From NCBI GenBank assembly GCA_033851265.1, contig JAWWOW010000011.1, positions 160,800-224,799 on the forward strand: a DNA stretch of 64,000 bases. The letters run 5' to 3'. Positions 26,827-34,933 of the stretch are shown piece after piece. The translations under genes were made by a program, and so were the position numbers. Positions within the stretch are counted from its first letter, which is position 1. Every line of letters starts with the position of its first letter. A model generated the notes under the pieces. The model did no database searches and was not told where the DNA came from. It saw only the letters and a program-made list of their open reading frames with translations. The stretch is from JAWWOW01 sp033851265 (lineage in GTDB: Bacteria > Actinomycetota > Actinomycetes > JAWWOW01).

Positions 26827-29136
26827 CTACGCGAGCGGCACGGACCGCCGTCGGCGGAGCCAGGCCAACGTCAATGCGGCGGTAAGCAGCACACTGCCGA
26901 CAACTCCGGCGAGAACGCCCCCACCCGTAGTCGCGAGACCACCGCCTCCACCGCCGGACCCGCTGCCACCTGACGATGGTGGGTTGCCTGGCGCCGTTGC
27001 GAGCAGCGCGTTGTACGCCGGGGTGCCATCCACGACGCTCGGCACGTTGCCCGGGCCAGCCGTGACAAACGGTGGCAGCCCGGTGTCGAGCGCGGACCAC
27101 GCCGTCACCGATTCCAGTACTGCGCCCTTCTTCGGCGACCCCACGAATGCTGCGGGCACATGCATCACGATCTCGTTAGCGTTCTGGCTACCCGTGATCG
27201 CGGTCCCGCCGCTGTAGTCGACGAGTGTTGGCACCGGGTAATAAGTGAGACCCGGCCGGTCGTAGCTCGCCGGCGCACCGGCATGGAAGTCCATCGCGCC
27301 ACCGCCGCTGGACTGCGCTCGGCTGAACCACATGTGACCCGAGGCATCCGACCACGTGACCAGCCACCACACGTTGCGTTGCACCGAGTTGGGGCTGCCC
27401 AACGACGTCAGGTTCGCCGCCTTGATGTGGACGTCGAGTGAGTCGGAGGTCGGCACCAGCCGCACCGAGCTGAGGTCGAGCTGGGCGACGTTGCTGCCAT
27501 CCGGAATCGGGTAGCGCCCATCGCCCGAGTCGTCGGACTTCGCAGCGGTGCTCGGCGCTGTCGAGAACCGCGAGTCATTTACCGACCCCGAGCCGAGCAG
27601 CTTCGGACCTTGCACCTGATGCACACTCATCGTCACCGGTACGCCGTACACCTGGTCCAGCGGGTTGGTGTGGATCCGGTTGGCGTCGCTGGCATAGGTG
27701 CCCACGAGCGAGCCATCCGGGGCGATGTCGACGCTGATGAAGTCAGCCATGTTCCGGTTTCCCGCGGGGACCGAGACACCGCAGAGCGTGCCTTGCAGGC
27801 AGATGTCGCCGATGTTCATCGGGGCCCGGCCGACGCGTTGCTGCTGGATCGTCGGGCTCGGGGTGTCGCCGTTGGTGGTCACCGCCATGTACGGCCACCA
27901 CTTCTTCGCGTCGTTCTGCTTGCTGGGCTGTTCGCGCTTGTCGGTACCAAGCCAGATGAAGCCGAGCTTGCCGGGGCCACCGGCGACCATCCAACCGAGG
28001 ACGCTCGTCTTGGTCACCGAACCCGTGTCGACCTTGATCGGGTCGGCCCAGGTCGTGTAGTTCGGCGCGTTCTTCGAGTACGTGTAATAGAGGTGCCACT
28101 CCTGCGACGTCGGGGTGTCGCCCGGAGCGTCGTTCAGCCCGTCACCGACGATCCAGGCGATGTACAACGTGCGAGCCGAGTCCATGGCAATGACCGGGAA
28201 GAGACTGCCGGTCTTCTGAATCAAGGCACCGTTGATCTTCGTCGCTGCCGTCTGGTAGTCCATCGACACGAACTGACCGATGTTGGTGGCGTTGGCACGA
28301 TCCGCCGGCGCCCCCGGCTTGCCGATGGCGATGCCGACCTCCGGGTCGGGACCGCTGTCGCATGAGCTGGAACAGCTCAGGCCCGTGTAGACGTAGCCGG
28401 TCACCTGGTCAACGACGGTTGGACCATGCCACTGGAACGATGGCAGGTTGGCGCCTTCATAGAACTGGTTGAACGGCAACGCGTCGTACGGCACTCCGAC
28501 ATCGGCCGGATGCCACTTGGTGCCGTTGTCGGTCCAGGCGAACGCGAGACCGCCGGGATTACCTCCGCCACCACATGCCTGGCAAGCCCACGACATGTAG
28601 ACGAGCGGCTTGTTGCCGCTCTCCACCCACTGCGGTGCCGTTGATGGTGCGGCCGGGTGCAGGATGCCGAAGAAGGGCCGGTCGGCAGTCATGGCCGGAG
28701 TGGCAAGGCAGGCCGAGGAGAGGTTGCCCGTCGCCAGGTCGTAGCGCCCGGTCGCGATGCTGGCGAGCGCTTCCTGGTCGGCGACGTACATCTGGTCGCT
28801 CAGCTTGTCGTAGGCAAGCAGGCTGTCCCCGCCACCGGTGTGCGGGCAGACCCAGTGCCCGCCGGATGGCCCGTAGAGCTGGTAGCTCTCACCGCGATCC
28901 CGACTGCGCCAGAACCAGCTCGTCTGCGTGGACGTGCCCGAGGGCCCGGAGATCCACGGGCTCCCGTGCTTGTCGAGGGTGATGATCGGTTCGCCGGCGC
29001 CGCGCACCGGATCGACGACGGTTGGTACGCCGACCGCGAAGCCACCCTGCGCCGAGGATGCAGCGCCTGCGGTGATCGCCGCCGTGCCGCTGATCGCCGC
29101 AGCCGCTACTAGGAGGGCAATGCGCCTGGGTCGCAT
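26827..29136 (-). CDS. Secreted surface protein with LATTG sorting signal
   Basis: 769 residues. N-terminal signal peptide (MRPRRIALLVAAAAISG to ~ASSA). The body has BNR/sialidase-like beta-propeller features (WFWRSRDRGESYQL, SPWISGPSG) and paired cysteines. The C-terminus has a Gly/Ser linker, LATTG, a hydrophobic segment and RRRR, which is a sortase (class E-type LAxTG) cell-wall anchor. Start ATG 29136 has AAGGA upstream; the frame continues further but without a signal peptide. Substrate unknown. It interrupts the meaB-icmA group and is probably an independent insertion in that cluster. Confidence 0.82.
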   Translation of the reverse strand: MRPRRIALLVAAAAISGTAAITAGAASSAQGGFAVGVPTVVDPVRGAGEPIITLDKHGSPWISGPSGTSTQTSWFWRSRDRGESYQLYGPSGGHWVCPHTGGGDSLLAYDKLSDQMYVADQEALASIATGRYDLATGNLSSACLATPAMTADRPFFGILHPAAPSTAPQWVESGNKPLVYMSWACQACGGGGNPGGLAFAWTDNGTKWHPADVGVPYDALPFNQFYEGANLPSFQWHGPTVVDQVTGYVYTGLSCSSSCDSGPDPEVGIAIGKPGAPADRANATNIGQFVSMDYQTAATKINGALIQKTGSLFPVIAMDSARTLYIAWIVGDGLNDAPGDTPTSQEWHLYYTYSKNAPNYTTWADPIKVDTGSVTKTSVLGWMVAGGPGKLGFIWLGTDKREQPSKQNDAKKWWPYMAVTTNGDTPSPTIQQQRVGRAPMNIGDICLQGTLCGVSVPAGNRNMADFISVDIAPDGSLVGTYASDANRIHTNPLDQVYGVPVTMSVHQVQGPKLLGSGSVNDSRFSTAPSTAAKSDDSGDGRYPIPDGSNVAQLDLSSVRLVPTSDSLDVHIKAANLTSLGSPNSVQRNVWWLVTWSDASGHMWFSRAQSSGGGAMDFHAGAPASYDRPGLTYYPVPTLVDYSGGTAITGSQNANEIVMHVPAAFVGSPKKGAVLESVTAWSALDTGLPPFVTAGPGNVPSVVDGTPAYNALLATAPGNPPSSGGSGSGGGGGGLATTGGGVLAGVVGSVLLTAALTLAWLRRRRSVPLA

Positions 29137-29221
29137 GCGAAGGTCCTTCCGGGATCGCCGGTCGCGCCAGATCCTGGCACCTCCGGCCCACAACCGCACC
29201 AGTGGTGCGCCCAGATCGATG

Positions 29222-30067
29222 TCAGGTTGTGATGCCGGCGACCAGCTCGTCGGCGGCGGCGTACGGATCCAGCTCCCCCGCGGCCACCCGGCCAGCCAGA
29301 CGTTCCAGCGTCGTGCCCCCACGCAGATCGCCCATGCGCTCGCGCAGCATGGTCACGGCCAGCGCTTCGATCTCGTCGGCGGCTCGGGCTCGGCGTCGAT
29401 GCTCGAGCTCACCCGCGCTCTCCAGCCACTCGCGATGCTTCTGCAAAGCGGCCACCACCTCGTCGGCACCCTCGCCTTTCGAGGCCACGGTCTTCACGAT
29501 TGGTGGCTTCCATCGGTCGGTGTTCCGCTCACCGAGCGAGAGCATGTAGCGCAACTCGCGAACCGCCTCATCCGCTCCGTCACGGTCGGCTTTGTTGACC
29601 ACGAAGACGTCCGCGACCTCGAGGATCCCTGCCTTCGCCGCTTGGATCGCGTCGCCCATGCCCGGCGCGAGCATGACCACAGTCGAGTCGGCCTCTGATG
29701 CAATCTCGACCTCGGCCTGCCCGACGCCGACCGTCTCCACCAGGATCACGTCGAAGCCGGCCGCATCAAGCACCCGGATCGCTTGCGGTGCTGCTGCCGA
29801 CAGCCCACCGAGATGACCGCGACTTGCCATCGACCGGATGAAAACGTCGCGATCCGTCGCATGCTCCTGCATGCGCACCCGGTCACCGAGCAACGCACCA
29901 CCGGAGAACGGCGACGACGGGTCGACAGCGAGTACGGCAACTCGCTTGCCGTGCCCGCGGTACGCAGACACGAGCATTGCGGTCGACGTTGACTTGCCCA
30001 CGCCGGGCGCACCCGTCAGTCCGATGACCCGAGCCCGCCCTGTGTGCGGCGCCAACGCAGCCATCAC
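29222..30067 (-). CDS. meaB: MeaB, GTPase chaperone of B12-dependent acyl-CoA mutases
   Basis: 281 residues from GTG 30067. G3E GTPase: Walker A GAPGVGKSTS, VLAVDPSSPFSGGALLGDR, VETVGVGQAE and NKADRDGADE. It loads or protects adenosylcobalamin on acyl-CoA mutases, here IcmA and perhaps MeaA. The usual N-terminal helix region is encoded in frame upstream (about DVADLVERARRGDPR, to near 30169) but contains no ATG, GTG or TTG before the frame closes, so either the start is non-canonical, the gene is N-terminally shortened, or a base is wrong. Lies 133 bp after the thiolase gene. Confidence 0.88.
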   Translation of the reverse strand: MMAALAPHTGRARVIGLTGAPGVGKSTSTAMLVSAYRGHGKRVAVLAVDPSSPFSGGALLGDRVRMQEHATDRDVFIRSMASRGHLGGLSAAAPQAIRVLDAAGFDVILVETVGVGQAEVEIASEADSTVVMLAPGMGDAIQAAKAGILEVADVFVVNKADRDGADEAVRELRYMLSLGERNTDRWKPPIVKTVASKGEGADEVVAALQKHREWLESAGELEHRRRARAADEIEALAVTMLRERMGDLRGGTTLERLAGRVAAGELDPYAAADELVAGITT

Positions 30068-30200
30068 GTCACGGAGCGCCGGGGACGCGTCCTCGACGAG
30101 CGAGACAAGGCGCCCAACAGCACGAGGGTCGCCTCGACGCGCTCGCTCGACGAGGTCGGCGACATCAACCGCCTGAGTTGGTACGGCGCACCAGCCGGGC

Positions 30201-31388
30201 TCAGGTACCTGCGACGCGGAGAATCAGCGCGTCACCCTGACCACCGCCGCCGCAGAGCGAGGCAACGCCGGTGCCACCACCACGCCGCTGGAGTTCGAGC
30301 GCGAGCGTGAGTGCCAGTCGAGCACCGGATGCACCGATGGGGTGTCCGAGCGCGATCGCGCCACCGTTGACGTTGACCTTGTCAGCGCCGATGCCGAGGT
30401 CACGTATCGACTGGATGCCCACGGACGCAAACGCCTCGTTGATCTCGTAGAGGTCGAAGCCGTCTTTGGCGATGCCAGCCCGCTGCGCCGCCTTCGCGAT
30501 GGCCGCCGACGGCTGCGACTGCAGCGTGGAGTCGGGGCCGGCCACGACGCCGTGATGACCAATCTCGGCCAGCACCTTCGCGCCAAGCTCATCGGCCTTG
30601 GCCCGCGACATCACCACGACCGCGGCAGCACCGTCGGAGATCTGAGAGGCAGAGCCGGCCGTGATCGTGCCGTCCTTGGCGAAGGCCGGCCGAAGCTTCG
30701 ACAGCGACTCGGCGGTCGTGTCGCCGCGCACTCCCTCGTCCTCGCGGAACGACAGGGGGTCGCCCTTTCGCTGTGGGATGTCGATGGTGACGATCTCGTC
30801 GTCGAACAGCCCGTTCTTGTGCGCCTGCGCGGCACGCTGATGCGACTGCGCGGAGAACTCGTCTTGCTCCTCGCGGCTGATGCCGAGCTTTGCGTTGAGC
30901 TTCTCGGTCAGCTCACCCATCGCGGCATCGGTGAAGACATCCCAGAGACCGTCGTAGGCCATCGAGTCCACGAGGGTCGTGTCGCCGTACTTGAAGCCAC
31001 TGCGCGAGTTGGGCAGCAGGTGGGGTGCTTGCGTCATCGACTCCATGCCACCTGCGACGACGATGTCGAACTCACCGGCGCCGATGAGCTGGTCGGCGAG
31101 AGCAATCGAGTCGAGACCCGAGAGGCAGACCTTGTTGATGGTGAGTGCGGGGACGGTCATCGGGATCCCGCCCTTGACCGCGGCCTGGCGCGCCGTGATC
31201 TGGCCGGCCCCGGCCTGCAGCACCTGGCCCATGATCACGTAGTCGACCGTGTCGGGCGCCACTCCGGCACGCTCGAGCGCAGCTTTGATGGCGAACCCGC
31301 CGAGGTCCATGGCAGTGAAGTCCTTGAGCGACCCGAGGAGGCGCCCGATCGGCGTACGCGCGCCACCGACGATGACCGAACCTGGCAT
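30201..31388 (-). CDS. Acetyl-CoA C-acetyltransferase (thiolase)
   Basis: 395 residues. Condenses two acetyl-CoA to acetoacetyl-CoA or cleaves 3-ketoacyl-CoA. Nucleophile Cys in NKVCLSGLDS (~88), GGMESMTQAPHLL loop, His in ALGHPIGASGAR and second Cys in ASLCGGGGQGDA. Size and motifs fit biosynthetic-type acetoacetyl-CoA thiolase. Follows the NTF2-like gene on the same strand and precedes meaB. M. tuberculosis fadA4 occupies an equivalent place next to the epimerase. Confidence 0.93.
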   Translation of the reverse strand: MPGSVIVGGARTPIGRLLGSLKDFTAMDLGGFAIKAALERAGVAPDTVDYVIMGQVLQAGAGQITARQAAVKGGIPMTVPALTINKVCLSGLDSIALADQLIGAGEFDIVVAGGMESMTQAPHLLPNSRSGFKYGDTTLVDSMAYDGLWDVFTDAAMGELTEKLNAKLGISREEQDEFSAQSHQRAAQAHKNGLFDDEIVTIDIPQRKGDPLSFREDEGVRGDTTAESLSKLRPAFAKDGTITAGSASQISDGAAAVVVMSRAKADELGAKVLAEIGHHGVVAGPDSTLQSQPSAAIAKAAQRAGIAKDGFDLYEINEAFASVGIQSIRDLGIGADKVNVNGGAIALGHPIGASGARLALTLALELQRRGGGTGVASLCGGGGQGDALILRVAGT

Positions 31389-31397
31389 GACGACCTC

Positions 31398-31445
31398 CGG
31401 GTAGTAGCTGTCCCGTCAGGATATCGACGGCGCGCGAACTACCCG
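31398..31445. promoter_or_regulatory. 8-bp inverted repeat upstream of thiolase gene
   Basis: CGGGTAGT (31398-31405) and ACTACCCG (31438-31445) are exact inverted repeats with a 32-base spacer, in the 82-bp gap between the NTF2-like gene and the thiolase start. Could be a stem terminating the upstream gene or paired operator sites. Short arms; chance is possible. Confidence 0.25.
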
Positions 31446-31470
31446 AATTCGCGCAGGTACGGCGCGGGGC

Positions 31471-31863
31471 TCAGGCCCAGAAGTCGTCTGCGGCGGACTG
31501 GTCCTGGTTGATACCGAAGAACTCGGTGGCCTTGCCATCGCGCAGGTGCCAAATATGCACAGCGTTGGAGTCGAGTGACTTCCCATCGCGCTGTCCGGTC
31601 TCCCGGGCCAGTACGACGATGTGGTCGTCGCTGGCGAGGAAGTCGTGGATCTCGAGGTTGAAAGTCCCACCCGTGCGCTCCATCAACTGGGTGAAGAAGC
31701 CGACCACTTCGTCGTGACCCTTGTAGGTCCCCGCCATCGGGTTGCGGCCCGCGATGTGCCACTGAATCTCTGGCGACAGCACCGCGAGTACGGCAGGGAT
31801 GTCACCGCGACCGAATGCTTCGTAGCCGGACTGAACGAGGGCCAAATCTTCCTTGGCGCCCAT
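31471..31863 (-). CDS. NTF2/SnoaL-like protein
   Basis: 130 residues with the cone-shaped SnoaL/ketosteroid-isomerase-like fold: LVQSGYEAFGRGDIPAVLAVL at the N-terminus, IQWHIAG, then strands ending HIWHLRDGKATEFFGINQD. Usually a small-molecule isomerase/hydrolase or a stress protein. ATG 31863 follows GGGAGGAA; in-frame upstream codons overlap the divergent epimerase gene and were rejected. Divergent from mce across 61 bp. Confidence 0.8.
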   Translation of the reverse strand: MGAKEDLALVQSGYEAFGRGDIPAVLAVLSPEIQWHIAGRNPMAGTYKGHDEVVGFFTQLMERTGGTFNLEIHDFLASDDHIVVLARETGQRDGKSLDSNAVHIWHLRDGKATEFFGINQDQSAADDFWA

Positions 31864-31924
31864 GGTTCCTCCCTGGATCGAGACCTGCCGAACCGCAATC
31901 CTCCTCTCCCGGCACAATCGCGTC

Positions 31925-32380
31925 ATGACTTCTGGAAACTCCGCCATCGCTTTGACCCGAATTGACCACGTCGGAATTGCCGTCAACAACCTCGAGCAGG
32001 CCGTCGAGCTTTATACGACGACGTTCGGGCTCATCGTCGTCGCCCGCGAGACACATGAAGACCAAGGCGTCAACGAGGCGATGCTCGTCGTCAATGACGG
32101 GGCCGCTGACCCGACCGCGCTCGGTGGCTCCTACGTACAACTACTCGAGCCAACACGTTCGGACTCCCCCGTGGGCAAGTTCCTCGCCGCCAAAGGGCCC
32201 GGCGTCCATCACATCGGGTACGGCGTAGCTGACGTTGCAAGCGCCCTCGGTGATATCGAGGCGAAGGGGATCCGCCTCATCGACCAGCGCCCGCGGCACG
32301 GGTCGATGGGTGCGTCCATCGCCTTCCTGCATCCGAAGGATCTCTCCGGCGTGCTGACCGAGCTCGTCCAGGCGCCCTGA
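31925..32380 (+). CDS. mce: Methylmalonyl-CoA/ethylmalonyl-CoA epimerase
   Basis: 151 residues, VOC superfamily. Metal ligands: His15 in RIDHVGIAV, Gln72 in YVQLLEP, His95/96 in GVHHIGYGV and Glu146 in VLTELVQ, matching the His-Gln-His-Glu set of the Propionibacterium enzyme. Epimerises (2R)/(2S)-methylmalonyl-CoA and, in the ethylmalonyl-CoA pathway, ethylmalonyl-CoA. ATG 31925 starts at the conserved N-terminus. ccr begins 54 bp downstream on the same strand, which supports joint action. Confidence 0.93.
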   Translation: MTSGNSAIALTRIDHVGIAVNNLEQAVELYTTTFGLIVVARETHEDQGVNEAMLVVNDGAADPTALGGSYVQLLEPTRSDSPVGKFLAAKGPGVHHIGYGVADVASALGDIEAKGIRLIDQRPRHGSMGASIAFLHPKDLSGVLTELVQAP

Positions 32381-32389
32381 CGGCACAGC

Positions 32390-32405
32390 ATTACCGGCAA
32401 GTAAT
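32390..32405. promoter_or_regulatory. Candidate operator upstream of ccr
   Basis: ATTAC-N6-GTAAT inverted repeat, 19 bases before the ccr ribosome site. Layout (TTAC-N-GTAA) is like operators of TetR/FadR-type acyl-CoA regulators; no regulator gene is nearby. Confidence 0.3.
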
Positions 32406-32434
32406 ATCGCCGCACTCAACGACGGAGGTTGGTG

Positions 32435-33772
32435 TTGAAGGAAATCCTCGAGGCGATCCTCGCCGGGGACACCCCGGGTGAGGAGTTCGCCAACCTGCCG
32501 GTGCCCGAGGAGTACCGCGCTGTCGTCGTCCGCAAGGACGAGGTCGACATGTTCGACGGTCTGTCGACGCGGGAGAAAGACCCGCGCAAGTCGCTGCACA
32601 TCGACGATGTGCCGACGCCGGAGCTCGGCCCCGGTGAAGCCTTGATCGCGGTGATGGCGAGCGCAATCAACTACAACACCGTGTGGACCTCGATCTTCGA
32701 GCCGCTGTCGACGTTCGGCTTCTTGGAGCGCTACGGACGTACGTCGCCATTGGCCAAACGACATGACCTGCCGTACCACGTCGTCGGTTCCGACGCCGCC
32801 GGCGTCGTCCTGCGCACCGGCCCGGGTGTCCACGCCTGGAAGCCCGGCGACGAGGTCGTCGCACATTGTCTGTCGGTCGAGCTCGAAGCCCCCGAGGGAC
32901 ACGACGACACGATGCTTGACCCAGAGCAGCGCATCTGGGGTTTTGAGACGAACTTCGGTGGCCTCGCACAGCTCGGGTTGGTGAAGGCCAACCAGCTGAT
33001 GCCAAAGCCCGCGCATCTGTCGTGGGAAGAGGCGGCGTGCCCGGGCCTCGTGAACTCGACCGCCTACCGCCAGCTCGTCTCGCATCACGGCGCACAGATG
33101 AAGCAGGGCGACACCATTCTGATCTGGGGTGCCTCGGGTGGGCTGGGTTCGTACGCCGTGCAGTACGCCCTGAACGGCGGCGCCATCCCGGTCTGTGTTG
33201 TCTCCTCACCGGAGAAGGCGGAGATCTGCCGGAGCATGGGCGCGGATCTCGTCATCGACCGCGCGGCCGAGGGTTACAAGTTCTGGAAAGACGAGGACAC
33301 GCAGGACCCGAAGGAGTGGCTGCGGCTCGGCAAGAAGATCCGCGAGCTCACCGGTGGCGATGACCCGGACATCGTCTTCGAGCATCCGGGCCGCGAGACG
33401 TTCGGTGCGTCGGTCTTCGTGGCCCGAAAGGGCGGCACCATCGTGACGGTCGCGTCAACGAGTGGCTTCATGCATGAGTACGACAACCGCTACCTCTGGA
33501 TGAACCTGAAGCGGATCATCGGCTCGCATTTCGCCAACTACCGCGAGGCGTGGGAGTCCAACCGGCTCATCGCCCGCGGCGCGATCCATCCAACGCTCTC
33601 GAAAACGTATGCGATGGAGGACGTCGGACAGGCCACGCACGACGTGCACCGCAACGTTCATCAGGGCAAGGTGGGGGTACTGACGCTCGCCCCGGAAGAA
33701 GGCCTCGGCGTACGCGACCCGGACAAGCGGGCACAGCACATTGACGCGATCAACCGCTTCCGCAACGTCTGA
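32435..33772 (+). CDS. ccr: Crotonyl-CoA carboxylase/reductase
   Basis: 445 residues, MDR fold. Reductively carboxylates crotonyl-CoA to ethylmalonyl-CoA with NADPH and CO2. With TTG 32435 as start, the four CO2-binding residues of the Kitasatospora setae enzyme fall at identical numbers: Asn81 (INYNTVW), Phe170-Glu171 (WGFETNFGG) and His365 (IIGSHFANY). TTG 32429 and GTG 32432 are alternatives, but GGAGG at 32424-32428 is best spaced for 32435. NADPH loop WGASGGLGSY. With MeaA and Mce it forms the signature part of the ethylmalonyl-CoA pathway or an ethylmalonyl extender supply. Confidence 0.96.
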   Translation: MKEILEAILAGDTPGEEFANLPVPEEYRAVVVRKDEVDMFDGLSTREKDPRKSLHIDDVPTPELGPGEALIAVMASAINYNTVWTSIFEPLSTFGFLERYGRTSPLAKRHDLPYHVVGSDAAGVVLRTGPGVHAWKPGDEVVAHCLSVELEAPEGHDDTMLDPEQRIWGFETNFGGLAQLGLVKANQLMPKPAHLSWEEAACPGLVNSTAYRQLVSHHGAQMKQGDTILIWGASGGLGSYAVQYALNGGAIPVCVVSSPEKAEICRSMGADLVIDRAAEGYKFWKDEDTQDPKEWLRLGKKIRELTGGDDPDIVFEHPGRETFGASVFVARKGGTIVTVASTSGFMHEYDNRYLWMNLKRIIGSHFANYREAWESNRLIARGAIHPTLSKTYAMEDVGQATHDVHRNVHQGKVGVLTLAPEEGLGVRDPDKRAQHIDAINRFRNV

Positions 33773-34882
33773 CTAGGACACCGATCGTCGCCTGCGGCCC
33801 GCTGCCTGGAGCATGGCTCCCACACCGGTCAGTGCAAAGCCCAGTGCGATCCCCAGCCCGGTAGGGAACGCGGGACCAGTGTCGGACAGGGTTGGGCCAA
33901 CACCATCCGGAGTTGTCGGACGCGCAGCTAACGCGGGCAGGATCGTTAGCTCCGTGACTTCTGTTGCTCCGGTCGCATCGATGTCGTTGGGTTCGTGCAC
34001 GCCGTACGTGATCCGCACACGTTGCGGCGTACCGCTGGTGAAGGTCAGTCGTAGGTAGAACGAACGGACGCTACGTGGTGGCATCGGGATCGTTGGCAGC
34101 ACGTACTGCTTGTGATCGACGAATGGCTTGAGTGCGTGCCATGGGCCGGCGGGTGATTTCGCTGATTCAAGCCGGTACGTCGACGTCGACAAGCGCTGCG
34201 ACGGGGTCGCCAGCGTGCTGATGTCCAGGTAGCTCGTCTCGCCGGGTGTCGTCCAATCGCTGTCGCTCTCGTTCACGTACTTGGCCGGCACGATCGTCGG
34301 TGTGCCGATGCGTGCCGTGGCGGGAAATGTCGCCGCCATTGTCAATGGCGTCAACACCCAGTCCGTCTCCGCATTCGCCACTGCTCCGCCATTCGGCTGG
34401 CCCGCTCCATCAACCGGGACGAGCTCAGCCACCACGTGCAGCGGGACTGTTCGAGAGCCGTTGAACGACGGCACCGACCCGAGCCCTTGCACGGAGAACA
34501 CCCGCAGCCGAATGGTCGTGTCTGTGTTTTGGGGAAAGCCCGCTTCCGGGTAGAGCAGACCCTGCTCGAACGGGTCTCCCTGCGTGCCCACGCGGCGCCA
34601 CGTGCCGCCGTCGAACTGCTCCAGCGACACCATCACCGTGCAAGAACTGGCCGGGCAGTTGCTCGGGTACTGGACGGTCAACCGGACCCGGGTGTTACCG
34701 GGGTCGCTGGGCGTGACCACATGGAGCCGCGGTTCAACGGATGTCAGCAAGTTGCCCGGCCGGGTGGCGCCCGACCAGCTGAGCGATGGACCCGCGGCGG
34801 CGTGCGCCGGGGAAGGTAGAACGGCTGTGAGGCCCGCCAGGAACGCAACGACCAGCAGACTGAACAGGGTGCGCGGCCTCAT
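33773..34882 (-). CDS. Secreted membrane-anchored protein, unknown function
   Basis: 369 residues. Signal peptide (MRPRTLFSLLVVAFLAGL to PAHA), a ~300-residue beta-rich extracellular part with one close cysteine pair (NCPASSC) and a C-terminal membrane helix (GLGIALGFALTGVGAML) ending in RRRR. Just before it lies a TGPAFPTG stretch that only loosely resembles a sorting signal. Start ATG 34882 has GGAGG eight bases upstream. Its whole upstream leader (34883-34933) is shared with the asparagine-synthase-like gene that precedes it. I do not recognise the family. Confidence 0.72.
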   Translation of the reverse strand: MRPRTLFSLLVVAFLAGLTAVLPSPAHAAAGPSLSWSGATRPGNLLTSVEPRLHVVTPSDPGNTRVRLTVQYPSNCPASSCTVMVSLEQFDGGTWRRVGTQGDPFEQGLLYPEAGFPQNTDTTIRLRVFSVQGLGSVPSFNGSRTVPLHVVAELVPVDGAGQPNGGAVANAETDWVLTPLTMAATFPATARIGTPTIVPAKYVNESDSDWTTPGETSYLDISTLATPSQRLSTSTYRLESAKSPAGPWHALKPFVDHKQYVLPTIPMPPRSVRSFYLRLTFTSGTPQRVRITYGVHEPNDIDATGATEVTELTILPALAARPTTPDGVGPTLSDTGPAFPTGLGIALGFALTGVGAMLQAAGRRRRSVS

Positions 34883-34933
34883 GGCGACCACCTCCGCCAG
34901 TTATACGTAGCCCGCAGGGCCCGGGTTTACACG
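34883..34933 (-). promoter_or_regulatory. 51-bp leader element, copy A
   Basis: Read toward the gene: CGTGTAAAC, 17 variable bases, CGTATAACT, 2 bases, CGGAGGTGGTCGCC, start codon. All three blocks are identical, at identical spacing, to copy B at 36839-36889, while the fillers match only 8 of 19. The last block is the ribosome site; the first two with a 17-bp spacer look like -35/-10 boxes. Copy A overlaps the 3' end of the upstream coding region. Confidence 0.6.

Noticed and set aside
24242..27217. 991-residue open frame on the plus strand
   Set aside because: Antisense to icmA and the thioredoxin/TPR gene, both with clear catalytic motifs; long antisense frames are common in GC-rich coding DNA and this one has no domain pattern.
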